Position numbers and translations under genes: made by a program. From NCBI GenBank assembly GCA_029258755.1, contig JAPDKC010000010.1:101035-165034 (forward strand): a DNA stretch of 64,000 nt, in the 5' to 3' direction. The notes beneath the pieces were generated by a model. The model was not told the origin of the DNA. It saw only the letters and a list, made by a program, of their open reading frames with translations, and made no database searches. The DNA comes from an archaeon (GTDB taxonomy: Archaea > Iainarchaeota > Iainarchaeia > Iainarchaeales > DTGL01). Shown here piece after piece: positions 54,246 through 62,723 of this stretch (its first letter is position 1; every line of letters starts with the position of its first letter).

Positions 54246-54322
54246 AATATTAGGTTTAAAAATATACCCTTATAAAAAATTAATACTGCTTTGTTGTTTT
54301 AAAAATTGCTTTTGGTGTTGCT

Positions 54323-54478
54323 ATGAAGAAGTGTATTACCTGTAATACCATAGTTACGAATGACTATGTTGAATTCAAGTGTCCAAACTGCTTAAAGGCC
54401 ACTATAATAAGATGCGATAAATGCAGGCGCTCTGGCAAGGAATACAAATGTCCGGAATGCGGCTTTGTAGGCCCTTAG
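54323..54478 (+). CDS. Small zinc-ribbon protein (DUF1610-type)
   Basis: 51 residues, easily missed. Four CxxC pairs (CITC, CPNC, CDKC, CPEC) form two zinc knuckles; related archaeal proteins such as haloarchaeal HVO_2753 have this size and pattern. GGTG stands six bases before the ATG. Followed 8 nt later by EF-1beta, an arrangement seen in other archaea, so a translation-linked role is plausible. Confidence 0.85.
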   Translation: MKKCITCNTIVTNDYVEFKCPNCLKATIIRCDKCRRSGKEYKCPECGFVGP

Positions 54479-54486
54479 GTGATCTT

Positions 54487-54744
54487 ATGGCTGAGCTTAT
54501 GGCAGTGTTTAGAATAATGCCTGAAGAACCAGGAGCAGAGCAAAGCATAAAAGAAGCATTAGGTAAAATAAAGAGCGCTTCTTTAAAGGATGTTAGAATT
54601 GAGCCCTTCGCTTTTGGTTTGAATGCAGTTATAGCGGCATTCGTAATGCAGGAGCAGGAAGGGCTTATTGAAAAGCTTGAAGAGGAAATAAAAACAATAC
54701 CAAAGGTAAGCGACGTACGCTTAGAGCATGTGAGTAGGATTTGA
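54487..54744 (+). CDS. Elongation factor 1-beta
   Basis: 85 residues. Nucleotide exchange factor for aEF-1A. AVFRIMPEEPGAE opening, VRIEPFAFGLNAVIAAFVMQ in the core and KVSDVRLEHVSRI at the C-terminus match archaeal EF-1beta. ATG at 54487 is set by GGTGATC four bases upstream; the frame is open to 54421. A second broken copy of the 3' end lies at 56264-56329. Confidence 0.95.
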   Translation: MAELMAVFRIMPEEPGAEQSIKEALGKIKSASLKDVRIEPFAFGLNAVIAAFVMQEQEGLIEKLEEEIKTIPKVSDVRLEHVSRI

Positions 54745-54784
54745 AATTTACCTTTTGACTTTTGCCTAGATTTCAGAAATTGTG

Positions 54785-56182
54785 CTATTTTTTGATTTCC
54801 TGTAAAACAAACTTGTAAACTTTGCCTGTTTTCTTGTTTTCTAGATATAATCCATTTTCATCCTCAAACATTCGCCAGAGAGGTTCTCCGCTTCCTGAAT
54901 CTCTAAATATTATATCTTCAGTATCAAAACCTTCAGCTCGAATTTTTCCTCTAACACGCAAATCCGTGCCTATCTCTGCTTGATCTAGCGTATTTAGTTT
55001 AAGTAGTGGTATGTCAGCTGTTCCCGAAGCGTTTCGTGCAACAATAGCTACATTGTTTGGTATTCTTATCGCCTTACCGCTGGTATATCTAGCACTACCG
55101 TTTATCCCATACATATCTATTCCATAGTTAGCAAACGTGCCGCCAAAGTTTATTCCCCAGTCTGCCCAGGTATCAATGGTTATCGCTGTAAGCCACTCTG
55201 ACTCATTTCTTCTGTTGCTAAAGTAGAGAGCATCTGTCCCTTTATGATCTCCCTCATTGGAAATTGCTATACCTGTAACATCATCGTAAGGGACATTATC
55301 TCGATCTATTTTTGGATCCAAAGCCACATGGATTCCATAAAGGATTCCTTTTGTAGCAGCTGTAACGGAAGGGTGGTCCCGTACATAAACTCGCAAGCCG
55401 GTTACACCTTTTTTAGTAGCATTATCGCCTAGTCCAGTAGTATGAATTAAAAATGAGTGATAAACACCTGTTGGGTTTAAGTTAGAATCAACAAATTGAT
55501 ATCTGCTTCCAAAATCATAGTATTCACCCAAAGTATCGAAGGCGACTCTTGCAGACGATTTTAACATAGGAATAGCACTATTAAAAACTAAAAGCTCTTC
55601 TTTATCTGAAGCATCCCTAATCACAAACACATCAGGTTTACTAATAGCTGTCTGGATATCTAACCTCTGTAAATAAGCTGTTGTCCACCGTCTAGTACTT
55701 GTTCCCAATGCAAAGACTCCAGTATCGGCTGGTGTGAACGAAGCAAGAGCACCATTAAAGGAGATAACTTTAGGAGATCCATCCTTATAAATAATCACAT
55801 CCAAAACTCCCTGTTCATTTCCTGGAGTAATCACCTCCAATCCGCCATTTAACTGAGCACCATCAAGCAATGTTCCTGCTGCATTCCTCGTTTCAAAACG
55901 GATAAAACCTCCGCTTCCAGCAAGTCCAGGAGCATTTCTGCGGATTATCAATTGTGGGTTGCCCGTTGAAGGTTCATCAATTATTATGGTATCTGAAACT
56001 ATATGTAAACCTGCTTCTGGTTCCTTTGTACCGATACCAACCTTTCCATCATTTGTAATCACGAACCTATCATAGGTTTTCGGATGTATACGCCCTTCGG
56101 ATTCTACCCAGAGAGATTTCTCAACACATGCGCTAAGAAAAACAAAAGAGAGCAATGCGAAAACAAAAAGAGGTTTTTTCAT
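54785..56182 (-). CDS. Tail-fibre-like secreted lipoprotein
   Basis: 465 residues. Signal peptide with lipobox LSAC (about 15-18) suggests a lipid-anchored surface protein. VGIGTKEPEAGLHIV (about 48-62), ALGTSTRRWTTAYLQRLDI (about 160-178) and the C-terminal IRAEGFDTEDIIFRDSGSG segment read like phage tail fibre and spike modules. It lies in the only convergent gap not closed by overlapping stops. The hexamer AAGCTT, very common elsewhere in the window, is absent by my reading, suggesting transfer. ATG at 56182 follows GGGGGTG; an in-frame TTG lies at 56200. Confidence 0.7.
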   Translation of the reverse strand: MKKPLFVFALLSFVFLSACVEKSLWVESEGRIHPKTYDRFVITNDGKVGIGTKEPEAGLHIVSDTIIIDEPSTGNPQLIIRRNAPGLAGSGGFIRFETRNAAGTLLDGAQLNGGLEVITPGNEQGVLDVIIYKDGSPKVISFNGALASFTPADTGVFALGTSTRRWTTAYLQRLDIQTAISKPDVFVIRDASDKEELLVFNSAIPMLKSSARVAFDTLGEYYDFGSRYQFVDSNLNPTGVYHSFLIHTTGLGDNATKKGVTGLRVYVRDHPSVTAATKGILYGIHVALDPKIDRDNVPYDDVTGIAISNEGDHKGTDALYFSNRRNESEWLTAITIDTWADWGINFGGTFANYGIDMYGINGSARYTSGKAIRIPNNVAIVARNASGTADIPLLKLNTLDQAEIGTDLRVRGKIRAEGFDTEDIIFRDSGSGEPLWRMFEDENGLYLENKKTGKVYKFVLQEIKK

Positions 56183-56263
56183 ATCAACACCCCCGCCCAA
56201 AAAAATGAACTTTGGTTTGTTCCAAATTTTATTGGTAACAAAACTAAAAAAAGCTTTCTGCCT

Positions 56264-56329
56264 GAAGAAGAGAGAAAAGCCTTACCTAAAGTGAGCGATG
56301 TAAGGTTAGAGCACATAACCAGAATTTGA
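56264..56329 (+). pseudogene. Remnant of a second EF-1beta 3' end
   Basis: About 22 codons, PEEERKALPKVSDVRLEHITRI, matching the EF-1beta tail EEEIKTIPKVSDVRLEHVSRI in most positions and ending with TGA. Over the last 45 nt the two copies agree in about 33 positions, and the differences are mostly synonymous. No start or upstream part of a gene is present. Confidence 0.75.
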
Positions 56330-56341
56330 TTTTTTGCTTGC

Positions 56342-56599
56342 TCAGATGTTCTTATAGGCTTTTTTCCTATGCATTATTGTTAAAATCACAAGTTTCTTTT
56401 TGAGAGGATAGCGATCTATAAACACTCGGTAGTCATCAACTCTGTATTTGAAAAAGTCCTTGCCCTTGACCTTCTCAAGCAGAGGTTTCTCTTTCCGAGA
56501 TAAAGCCACAATTTTATTAATTATTCGCTTGGCAACATGCTTTTCTAGTTTCGCAAGGTCTTTTTTTGCTCTATTTGACCAGATTATCTCAAAAGGCAT
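56342..56599 (-). CDS. RelE/ParE-family toxin
   Basis: 85 residues. EIIWSNRAKKDLAKLEKHVA at the start, then GKDFFKYRVDDYRVFIDRYP and VILTIMHRKKAYKNI at the end, the usual RelE/ParE fold with basic C-terminal residues. RelE-type toxins cut mRNA on the ribosome; ParE-type poison gyrase, and the two cannot be told apart here. Paired with an antitoxin directly upstream. Confidence 0.85.
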   Translation of the reverse strand: MPFEIIWSNRAKKDLAKLEKHVAKRIINKIVALSRKEKPLLEKVKGKDFFKYRVDDYRVFIDRYPLKKKLVILTIMHRKKAYKNI

Positions 56600-56845
56600 T
56601 TAGAGACCCAAGGTTTCTTTTATTTGCTTTGTGGAATAAACCTTGCCCTTTCTGACATCTTCTCTGGCTTCTTTGATGGCTTTCAGAGCATCCTCAGAAA
56701 GTTCCAATTCCGATTTTTCTTGCTCCTTAAATCTTTCAATAAGCTTTTTTATTATATCCGCATAAGTTTCACGCCTATATTCCCGTAGAGAATCGAGCTC
56801 TTTCTTTAAGCTTTTCTGTATCTGAATTGTTGTAATCTCTGACAT
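56600..56845 (-). CDS. RHH-type antitoxin of the RelE pair
   Basis: 81 residues from ATG 56845 (GGTGACT just upstream; an in-frame GTG at 56854 lies inside it). The start TTIQIQKSLKKELDSLREYR looks like a ribbon-helix-helix DNA-binding domain; the acidic, helical tail binds the toxin. Abuts the toxin gene with no gap. Likely autoregulated, with the operator in the 121-nt gap before rad50. Confidence 0.8.
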   Translation of the reverse strand: MSEITTIQIQKSLKKELDSLREYRRETYADIIKKLIERFKEQEKSELELSEDALKAIKEAREDVRKGKVYSTKQIKETLGL

Positions 56846-56966
56846 TATAGTCACCTATAGAACAATATAGCAGAATATATTTAAAACTTTTTGGAAACTA
56901 AAGTTATGCAACGAAGAAGTGCTGAATATCTGATTTTTAACCTTATGTTGCAAAAGATTATATATT

Positions 56967-59354
56967 ATGATAAAGCGGATTAAGCTAATTAACTGGCGTT
57001 CGCATAAGAGCACAGAGCTCGAATTTGAGAGAGGAAGTAATGTACTTGTTGGTAAGATGGGCGCAGGCAAGAGCAGCGTTATAAATGCTATTTGCTTTGC
57101 GCTTTTTGGGACGTTTCCAGAGCTACAAAGAAGGGAAGCAACGCTAAGCAACATTATAACCGATAGGCCAACAAAGCAGAACTTTGCTAAGGTCGAACTC
57201 GAATTTATACATAACAATGATGTCTACAGAGTTGAAAGAGTTATCTATGCAGGGAATAAAACGAATGAAGCAAAGCTATACAAGAATAATAGGCTTATTG
57301 CAGGCCCTAAAGTGAGCGATGTAAACAAACGAATTGAGGAGATACTCGAAATAGATTATGAGCTCTTTTCAAGAGCAGTTTATTCTGAGCAGAATCAGAT
57401 AGATTATTTTTTGAAGCTTAATCCAAGCGAAAGAAAAACAAAATTTGATGAGCTGCTTGATATAGAGCGTTATGAAAAGGTAAGAAAAAATGCTGTAACC
57501 TTGCGAAATTCCCTTAGAGCATTGCTTGAAAGCCAAAGAGGCATACTTAACGAACAGAAAAAGAGCTTCTCTACTGAAGAGCTCAGTAAACTTCAAGAAG
57601 AGCTTACCAAATTAAATGAAGAAATAAAGCTTAGGGAAGCTGAGCTTAAGGAGCATGCCGAAAAGCTTAGGGAAGCTGAGGAAAAGCTAAGCGAGCTAAC
57701 AAAAAAGCAGGAAGAGTATCGCAAGCTTAACAACGCTATGCTTCAGCTAAAAGGAAGTATAGCAACACTGAAGGAACAATTAACAAAAATTTTTGAAGAG
57801 TTAGGGAAAGAGGTAAAAGCTAATGAAAAGGAGCTTGCGGAACAAGCAAAAAGAGACGCTGAGAAAAAGCTTGCGGAGCTTGAGGAAAAGGAAAAAGAGC
57901 TAAAAGAACTACAAGCAAGCATAAGAGAACTCAAAGCAAAAATATCACAAATAGAAGAGGAAAATAGCTCAATAATTGCACGCTTAAGGATAAAGCTTAG
58001 CTATGAGAAGATTAGCGAAGAACTAAAGCGAATAGAAGCAAAGCTTGCTGAGCTTATAAAGGAAAAGGAAAAAAATGAGGAGATAAGAAAAGCTTATGAA
58101 AAGGAGCTAACCGAGGTTAGAAAAAAGATCGCTGTTGAAAGGAGTAAAATAGCTGAGCTTAAAGTACGCTTAGAAGAAATGGAAAAAGCTAAAGCTTTAT
58201 GCCCTCTTTGTAAGAGAAAGCTTACGGAAGAGCATAAAGAAAAGCTTCTTAAGGAGTTTAAATCTAGCATAGCTTCTTCAAGCGCTAACATAAAAAACTT
58301 TGAAGAAAGCGAAAAAAGACTGCTTGAAAACATAGAGGAACTAAGCAAAAAGAAGGAAGCTTTAGAAAAAAATTATAACGAGATTCTGGAAATAAAGATG
58401 ACTATTATAAATACTAAGCAGGCCCTTGAAAGGGTCGAGGAAAATAAAAAGCGTTTGCAGGAATTTTCAGTAAAACTAAAGGGGTTGGAAGAGCAAGAAA
58501 GCAGACTAGCTAGCTTGCCTGATGAGATAAAAAAGGCGCAAGCGGAATTAGAAAGAGCAAACAAAGAATTGGAAGCCATAGCAAAGATAGCTACGCTAAA
58601 CTCTAATGAGCAAAAGCTTGCCTCTCTTGAAAAAGCGCTAAGAGAGCTAGCGTTTGATGAACAAAAGGTTAGGGAAGCTAGCGCAGAATTAGAAAAAACT
58701 AGAGGAAGTATAAAAACGCTTGAGGAAAAGATAGCTGGCTTAAGAGCTTTAATTAAAGAAAAGGATTCAAGACTTGCAGAACTAAAAAGGAAAAAGGAGC
58801 TTATAGAAAGTTTAGAAACAGATATAAAGCATTTGGAAAACCTTGTGGAAAAGCTTGGAATCTTCATAAATGCACTTAAGGCAACGCAATCGGAGCTCAG
58901 AGAAAATCTTATAGAAAGTATTAACCAAGCAATGGCAGAGCTATGGCCTAAAATCTACCCCTATGGCGACTATACAGCATTAAAATTGCGGGCAGCTGAA
59001 ACCTATGATCTTTTGGTTAAATCTGGTTCAAGATGGTTGGCGGTTGAGGGCACGCTTAGTGGCGGTGAAAGAAGCGCTGCTGCTTTAACGCTTAGAATAG
59101 CTTTTTCCTTAGTGCTTGCAAGAAATTTGAGTATGCTTATTCTTGATGAACCAACGCACAACTTAGATGAAAGAACTGTAAGCGTTTTGGCTGATATGAT
59201 AAAGAATGTTTTGCCAGGTTTGGTTGAGCAGATATTTTTAATAACTCACAACAAAGAGATGGAAAAAGCAGCTAGCGGAACCTTGTATAGATTAGATAGA
59301 GATAAAAGCACTGACGGCATAACAAGAGTTGAGCTCCTCTCAATAAAGGATTAA
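56967..59354 (+). CDS. rad50: Rad50 DNA double-strand-break repair ATPase
   Basis: 795 residues. Walker A GKMGAGKSS (K35), long coiled coil, zinc hook CPLC at residues 412-415, signature LSGGERSA (about 697), Walker B LILDEPTHNLDERT. It tethers and processes DNA ends with Mre11. The mre11 gene, usually beside it, is not in the window. Its 3' end overlaps the rps17e stop by four bases and converges on the HerA-NurA operon. Confidence 0.95.
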   Translation: MIKRIKLINWRSHKSTELEFERGSNVLVGKMGAGKSSVINAICFALFGTFPELQRREATLSNIITDRPTKQNFAKVELEFIHNNDVYRVERVIYAGNKTNEAKLYKNNRLIAGPKVSDVNKRIEEILEIDYELFSRAVYSEQNQIDYFLKLNPSERKTKFDELLDIERYEKVRKNAVTLRNSLRALLESQRGILNEQKKSFSTEELSKLQEELTKLNEEIKLREAELKEHAEKLREAEEKLSELTKKQEEYRKLNNAMLQLKGSIATLKEQLTKIFEELGKEVKANEKELAEQAKRDAEKKLAELEEKEKELKELQASIRELKAKISQIEEENSSIIARLRIKLSYEKISEELKRIEAKLAELIKEKEKNEEIRKAYEKELTEVRKKIAVERSKIAELKVRLEEMEKAKALCPLCKRKLTEEHKEKLLKEFKSSIASSSANIKNFEESEKRLLENIEELSKKKEALEKNYNEILEIKMTIINTKQALERVEENKKRLQEFSVKLKGLEEQESRLASLPDEIKKAQAELERANKELEAIAKIATLNSNEQKLASLEKALRELAFDEQKVREASAELEKTRGSIKTLEEKIAGLRALIKEKDSRLAELKRKKELIESLETDIKHLENLVEKLGIFINALKATQSELRENLIESINQAMAELWPKIYPYGDYTALKLRAAETYDLLVKSGSRWLAVEGTLSGGERSAAALTLRIAFSLVLARNLSMLILDEPTHNLDERTVSVLADMIKNVLPGLVEQIFLITHNKEMEKAASGTLYRLDRDKSTDGITRVELLSIKD

Positions 59355-59542
59355 GATTTTTTGCCATCAAGCACTCTGGCTATAAAACCCGCCATCAGAT
59401 TTATTTCAAGCTTAGAGAAAGGAAGGTTCAAGCTCTTGAGAAACTGCTTGTTCTTCTCAAAGTCATCACTAAACTTATCTGGAAATTTCTCCATCAGTAT
59501 CTTTGCTCTATGCTTTATGATCTTAGGAACCGCTTTGCCCAT
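59351..59542 (-). CDS. rps17e: Small ribosomal subunit protein S17e
   Basis: 63 residues; AVPKIIKHRAKILMEKFPDK followed by DFEKNKQFL and AGFIARVLDG matches archaeal eS17 of this length. Last gene of the NurA operon. 8 nt downstream of rpoK. Confidence 0.9.
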   Translation of the reverse strand: MGKAVPKIIKHRAKILMEKFPDKFSDDFEKNKQFLKSLNLPFSKLEINLMAGFIARVLDGKKS

Positions 59543-59550
59543 ATAACCAC

Positions 59551-59757
59551 CTAACTAAGCTCTACACGCTCAACTGTGCCATCTGCATAGACACGCAGCA
59601 CAGATATTGGCAGTAGCTTTGCTTCAAACTCTTTTTTAGCAAGCGTATATGGCGTATCATCCTTTTCCGGTTTTGTTAAGGGCGGTGCACCTAAAGCTAA
59701 TTGCAAAGCTCTTGCACCTATTATCCTTGCTATCTCAAACCTTGTTAGCGCCGCCAT
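59551..59757 (-). CDS. rpoK: RNA polymerase subunit K (Rpb6)
   Basis: 68 residues. LTRFEIARIIGARALQLALG and the C-terminal LPISVLRVYADG are the RpoK/Rpb6 signature; it stabilises the polymerase clamp. Gap of 74 nt to the upstream unknown gene. Confidence 0.92.
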   Translation of the reverse strand: MAALTRFEIARIIGARALQLALGAPPLTKPEKDDTPYTLAKKEFEAKLLPISVLRVYADGTVERVELS

Positions 59758-59831
59758 GATTGGCCACCAAAGAAAAAGCGCGATTAAAAATTTACAATAA
59801 TAAGGAAAGTGGAAGGAAAGAATTAAAAAGC

Positions 59832-61163
59832 TTATATTTTAGCCTGTTTTGGGCTTATGCTTTGTTTAGCCACAAGTAAAGCGGCTTTTTCAATTGAATA
59901 AACACCTTTCTCAGCCGCACATTCCACAGAGCTAGCTAAAGAGTAGTTGAAAAATGCCGAGCTTGTGCTAAGAAGGCTTTCTATGGAAAGCTTAAGTATT
60001 TCATAGCCTATATTTAAATACGTTCCTAGGTAAAGGGTTAAGTTATCCTCTATATAAGCCATAAGCCCTTTGGTTATTAACGCATGCCTTTCTGCTTCTC
60101 TTAGCGAAGTGTGAGCAAGGAACATCTTCCCTATTAGATTTGCAAGCTCTAAAGCAAGTTTTGAGGGCTTCTTTTTGCAGACCCAGTGCAAGCAAATCGG
60201 TTTATGGATTTTTGCTAAGCCTTTTTGCTGTAAACGCATAGCATCTGCCAGAGGGATCGCTTCCATAGAATTTGTAAAAAGAGGGCCTACAGGATACGAA
60301 GGCAAAACAAACTCTTGCTTTCGAATCTCTCTGGAAGCTTTATTCTCATGTGTGCGATGATAGTGCTCAGCGAAAGCTTTTGAGAGGGAATTGAAATAGA
60401 ATCCGTTCTGGAAAAAGCTCGCTAATACAAGAGAGCTGGGCAATACATTTTTATCGTTTAGGGATGAAGGTCTGCAACATTTGCAATTAACAGTATCGAA
60501 ACCTATGTTATTCTTTATTATTGTTAAAGCATACCTTAATGCTTGCTCATTTTGCAAGCGGGTTTTAGAGGAATGCCCATTTTGTGCGCTTGTAAGTTGC
60601 ATTCCTGAAGCAAATAAAGCGTTTTCAAGGAAGGCAAATCTCTGCTTATATGTTGATTCAAAAAGTTCTTCCTTTCTTATTCTAAGTATATTGGATAAGC
60701 ACACGCTTGATACATCTTCTGCATGCTCTGGCACATAAGCCAATGCTTCTATTCTTTGCAAGCATTTATTTTCTGTAAAAGCGTCATAATAGCTCCAGTT
60801 CTTTAGTATGAGAAACTGACGCTCTGGTTCTAAAAGCACAGGCTTTATTTGGGTTGTGTTGCAAATAAACGCATGCGCGCTTTTTAGTTCTTTAAAGCTT
60901 TTGGAAAAAATTCTAAGCACACCATTACCTTCAGAGAAGCTTACATCAAACCCTTCTAAAAGTTTTTTACATGCCTTAGCTTCCTTTTCGCCACACCTAA
61001 ACGCAAAACTTGGCAGAAAGCGGTAGGATTTTTTTATTCTATCATCTTCGCCTTGGAAGAATAATGTAATTATCCCTTTACCTTCTCTATATTTTGCATC
61101 GGAAAGGAACAAACCAGACATACAATTAGCACGTTTTCTGGCTTTAAAAATGGGTTGAAACAC
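59832..61163 (-). CDS. Uncharacterised protein in the HerA-NurA operon
   Basis: 443 residues from a GTG. No firm family. The first 140 residues read like the N-terminal domain of family B DNA polymerases (LFLSDAKYREGKGIITLFF then IKPVLLEPERQFLILKNWS), without exonuclease or polymerase motifs after it. The middle has a cysteine cluster CKCC followed by conserved-looking LPSSLVLASFFQNGFYFNS and HYHRTHENKA. It might equal the archaeal family DUF530, from memory and uncertain. Translation starts 18 nt after herA ends, so it is in the same operon. Confidence 0.55.
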   Translation of the reverse strand: MFQPIFKARKRANCMSGLFLSDAKYREGKGIITLFFQGEDDRIKKSYRFLPSFAFRCGEKEAKACKKLLEGFDVSFSEGNGVLRIFSKSFKELKSAHAFICNTTQIKPVLLEPERQFLILKNWSYYDAFTENKCLQRIEALAYVPEHAEDVSSVCLSNILRIRKEELFESTYKQRFAFLENALFASGMQLTSAQNGHSSKTRLQNEQALRYALTIIKNNIGFDTVNCKCCRPSSLNDKNVLPSSLVLASFFQNGFYFNSLSKAFAEHYHRTHENKASREIRKQEFVLPSYPVGPLFTNSMEAIPLADAMRLQQKGLAKIHKPICLHWVCKKKPSKLALELANLIGKMFLAHTSLREAERHALITKGLMAYIEDNLTLYLGTYLNIGYEILKLSIESLLSTSSAFFNYSLASSVECAAEKGVYSIEKAALLVAKQSISPKQAKI

Positions 61164-61181
61164 CTAAGTTCCGGTGAACCG

Positions 61182-62714
61182 CTAAAGATACGCTTTGCTT
61201 TCAGAATTCTTTTTAGCAACACTTTCCTCAAATTGTATTGCTGCTTCCTCTAGGGTCATTTCATGCTTAGAAGGCATTGATTTGCGTTGCCTAACCTTAA
61301 AGAAAAGAGGATAGCCAACAGCTTCCCCTATAAGCAACGCTTCACCAACTTGCAAGGATGTTATCATATCAAGGCTTCTTTTGTCTATAGCTTCTGCGGA
61401 TTTTGCAATGTGGTCCAAGTCATAAGGATTTGTTATTCTCAATATGAGTTTTGTATTGCATTGGCTGAGCGTTGTTGTATCAAGCTGAACAGGTCTTTGC
61501 GAGATTAAGCAAAGCGACGCACCGAATTTTCTGCCTTCTCTTGCAATAGTACGCAGTATTTCTCTAGAAACTGCTTGCTCTTCCGAAGCTTTTTCTGGGG
61601 TGAACTGATGTGCTTCCTCTACAACAAGAAGGAATGGAGCTATGCGTTGTTTCCTTCGTTCGTTGAAAAGTTTATGTGCGAAATAGCTCACGATTATCTG
61701 CTTCTTTCTAAGGTCAATAATATCGGAAAGATCTATAACGGCAAGCTTTCCTGGCATAACTATATCTCTTATACTAGGCAGGTCTGTTTTGCCAAATAGA
61801 TGCAAGCTTTCTAACTCAGAAAGCCAGGCAAGCAAAGCAGATTTTGTATTTGTCTTTATCTCAGAGTCGCTTGCGATTGCATCTTTAAGCTTTGAAAGAT
61901 CGAATGGGCCATTGCCTGAGCGCATCTCTTTTTTAAGTTCTGAAAGTATTCTGCTAAGCTCCCTTCTTTGAGCTAAACTTATGCCTGGAATTATGCCTGC
62001 AAGCATGCCAACGTTTAAATTTGGAACGCCTATCCTTATCTGCTTACCTTGAATCAGCAGTGTTTTATCGCTATAATCAACATAGCCCTGTTTTGCCGGT
62101 TCTGCAAAGCTTGAATATTCGCCATGAGGATCAAAAACTATGCAAGCTATTCTACCCTGCTCCTTTTTCCTCTCGAGAAGTTCCTCAATTATGCAAGCAA
62201 CAGTATGCGACTTGCCAGCACCACTTATACTTAAAACCGCTAGATGCTTTTTGAGCAACTTTGTCATATTCAGCTTTACATCAAGGTCATGGAACTCCAA
62301 TCTGCCCAGATAAACCCCGTTATCATCAAACCCATAGAATTTTTTCAGCAGAGATTCTCTCGCAAGATAAACCTTCGTTCCTGGTGATGGTGGCACACTA
62401 GGTCTTTTAATACCACTCTCTGTGAATATGCCTAGCGGTCTGGTGTTTGCAACGATGTATTCCCATTCAGCGGTTGGAAACTGTTCAAGTATTGCCTTTC
62501 CGCTAGCTTCGAATTCTTTTACGGAATCTGCTCTTTCAAAATATTTGTTTGTTTTTACAACGTTCGTTATAAGCGCTAGCATTATTCCGTGCTCATGCTC
62601 CATCTCAACAAACTGGCCTCTATGGACTGTTTCATTTGTTACAACGAAATCCACACTTGAAGGGCTTGGCGAATTTATGGTTGAAATTACCGTTCCTACA
62701 TAAGTTTTTTCCAT
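61182..62714 (-). CDS. herA: HerA DNA translocase/helicase
   Basis: 510 residues. HAS-barrel-like N-terminus (about 5-110), FtsK/HerA ATPase with Walker A SISGAGKSHT, Walker B LLVVEEAHQF, and arginine finger region SQRPVQLD. A hexameric bidirectional translocase that works with NurA in resecting DNA ends. The ATG at 62714 is preceded by TTAGGTGA; an in-frame GTG lies within that site. Its start is 9 nt after the NurA stop. Confidence 0.95.
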   Translation of the reverse strand: MEKTYVGTVISTINSPSPSSVDFVVTNETVHRGQFVEMEHEHGIMLALITNVVKTNKYFERADSVKEFEASGKAILEQFPTAEWEYIVANTRPLGIFTESGIKRPSVPPSPGTKVYLARESLLKKFYGFDDNGVYLGRLEFHDLDVKLNMTKLLKKHLAVLSISGAGKSHTVACIIEELLERKKEQGRIACIVFDPHGEYSSFAEPAKQGYVDYSDKTLLIQGKQIRIGVPNLNVGMLAGIIPGISLAQRRELSRILSELKKEMRSGNGPFDLSKLKDAIASDSEIKTNTKSALLAWLSELESLHLFGKTDLPSIRDIVMPGKLAVIDLSDIIDLRKKQIIVSYFAHKLFNERRKQRIAPFLLVVEEAHQFTPEKASEEQAVSREILRTIAREGRKFGASLCLISQRPVQLDTTTLSQCNTKLILRITNPYDLDHIAKSAEAIDKRSLDMITSLQVGEALLIGEAVGYPLFFKVRQRKSMPSKHEMTLEEAAIQFEESVAKKNSESKAYL

Positions 62715-62723
62715 CTTGTTCAC

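Noticed and set aside
57369..57596. Small hydrophobic minus-strand frame inside rad50
   Set aside because: Antisense of coiled-coil codons gives phenylalanine/leucine-rich frames by default; no start signal.
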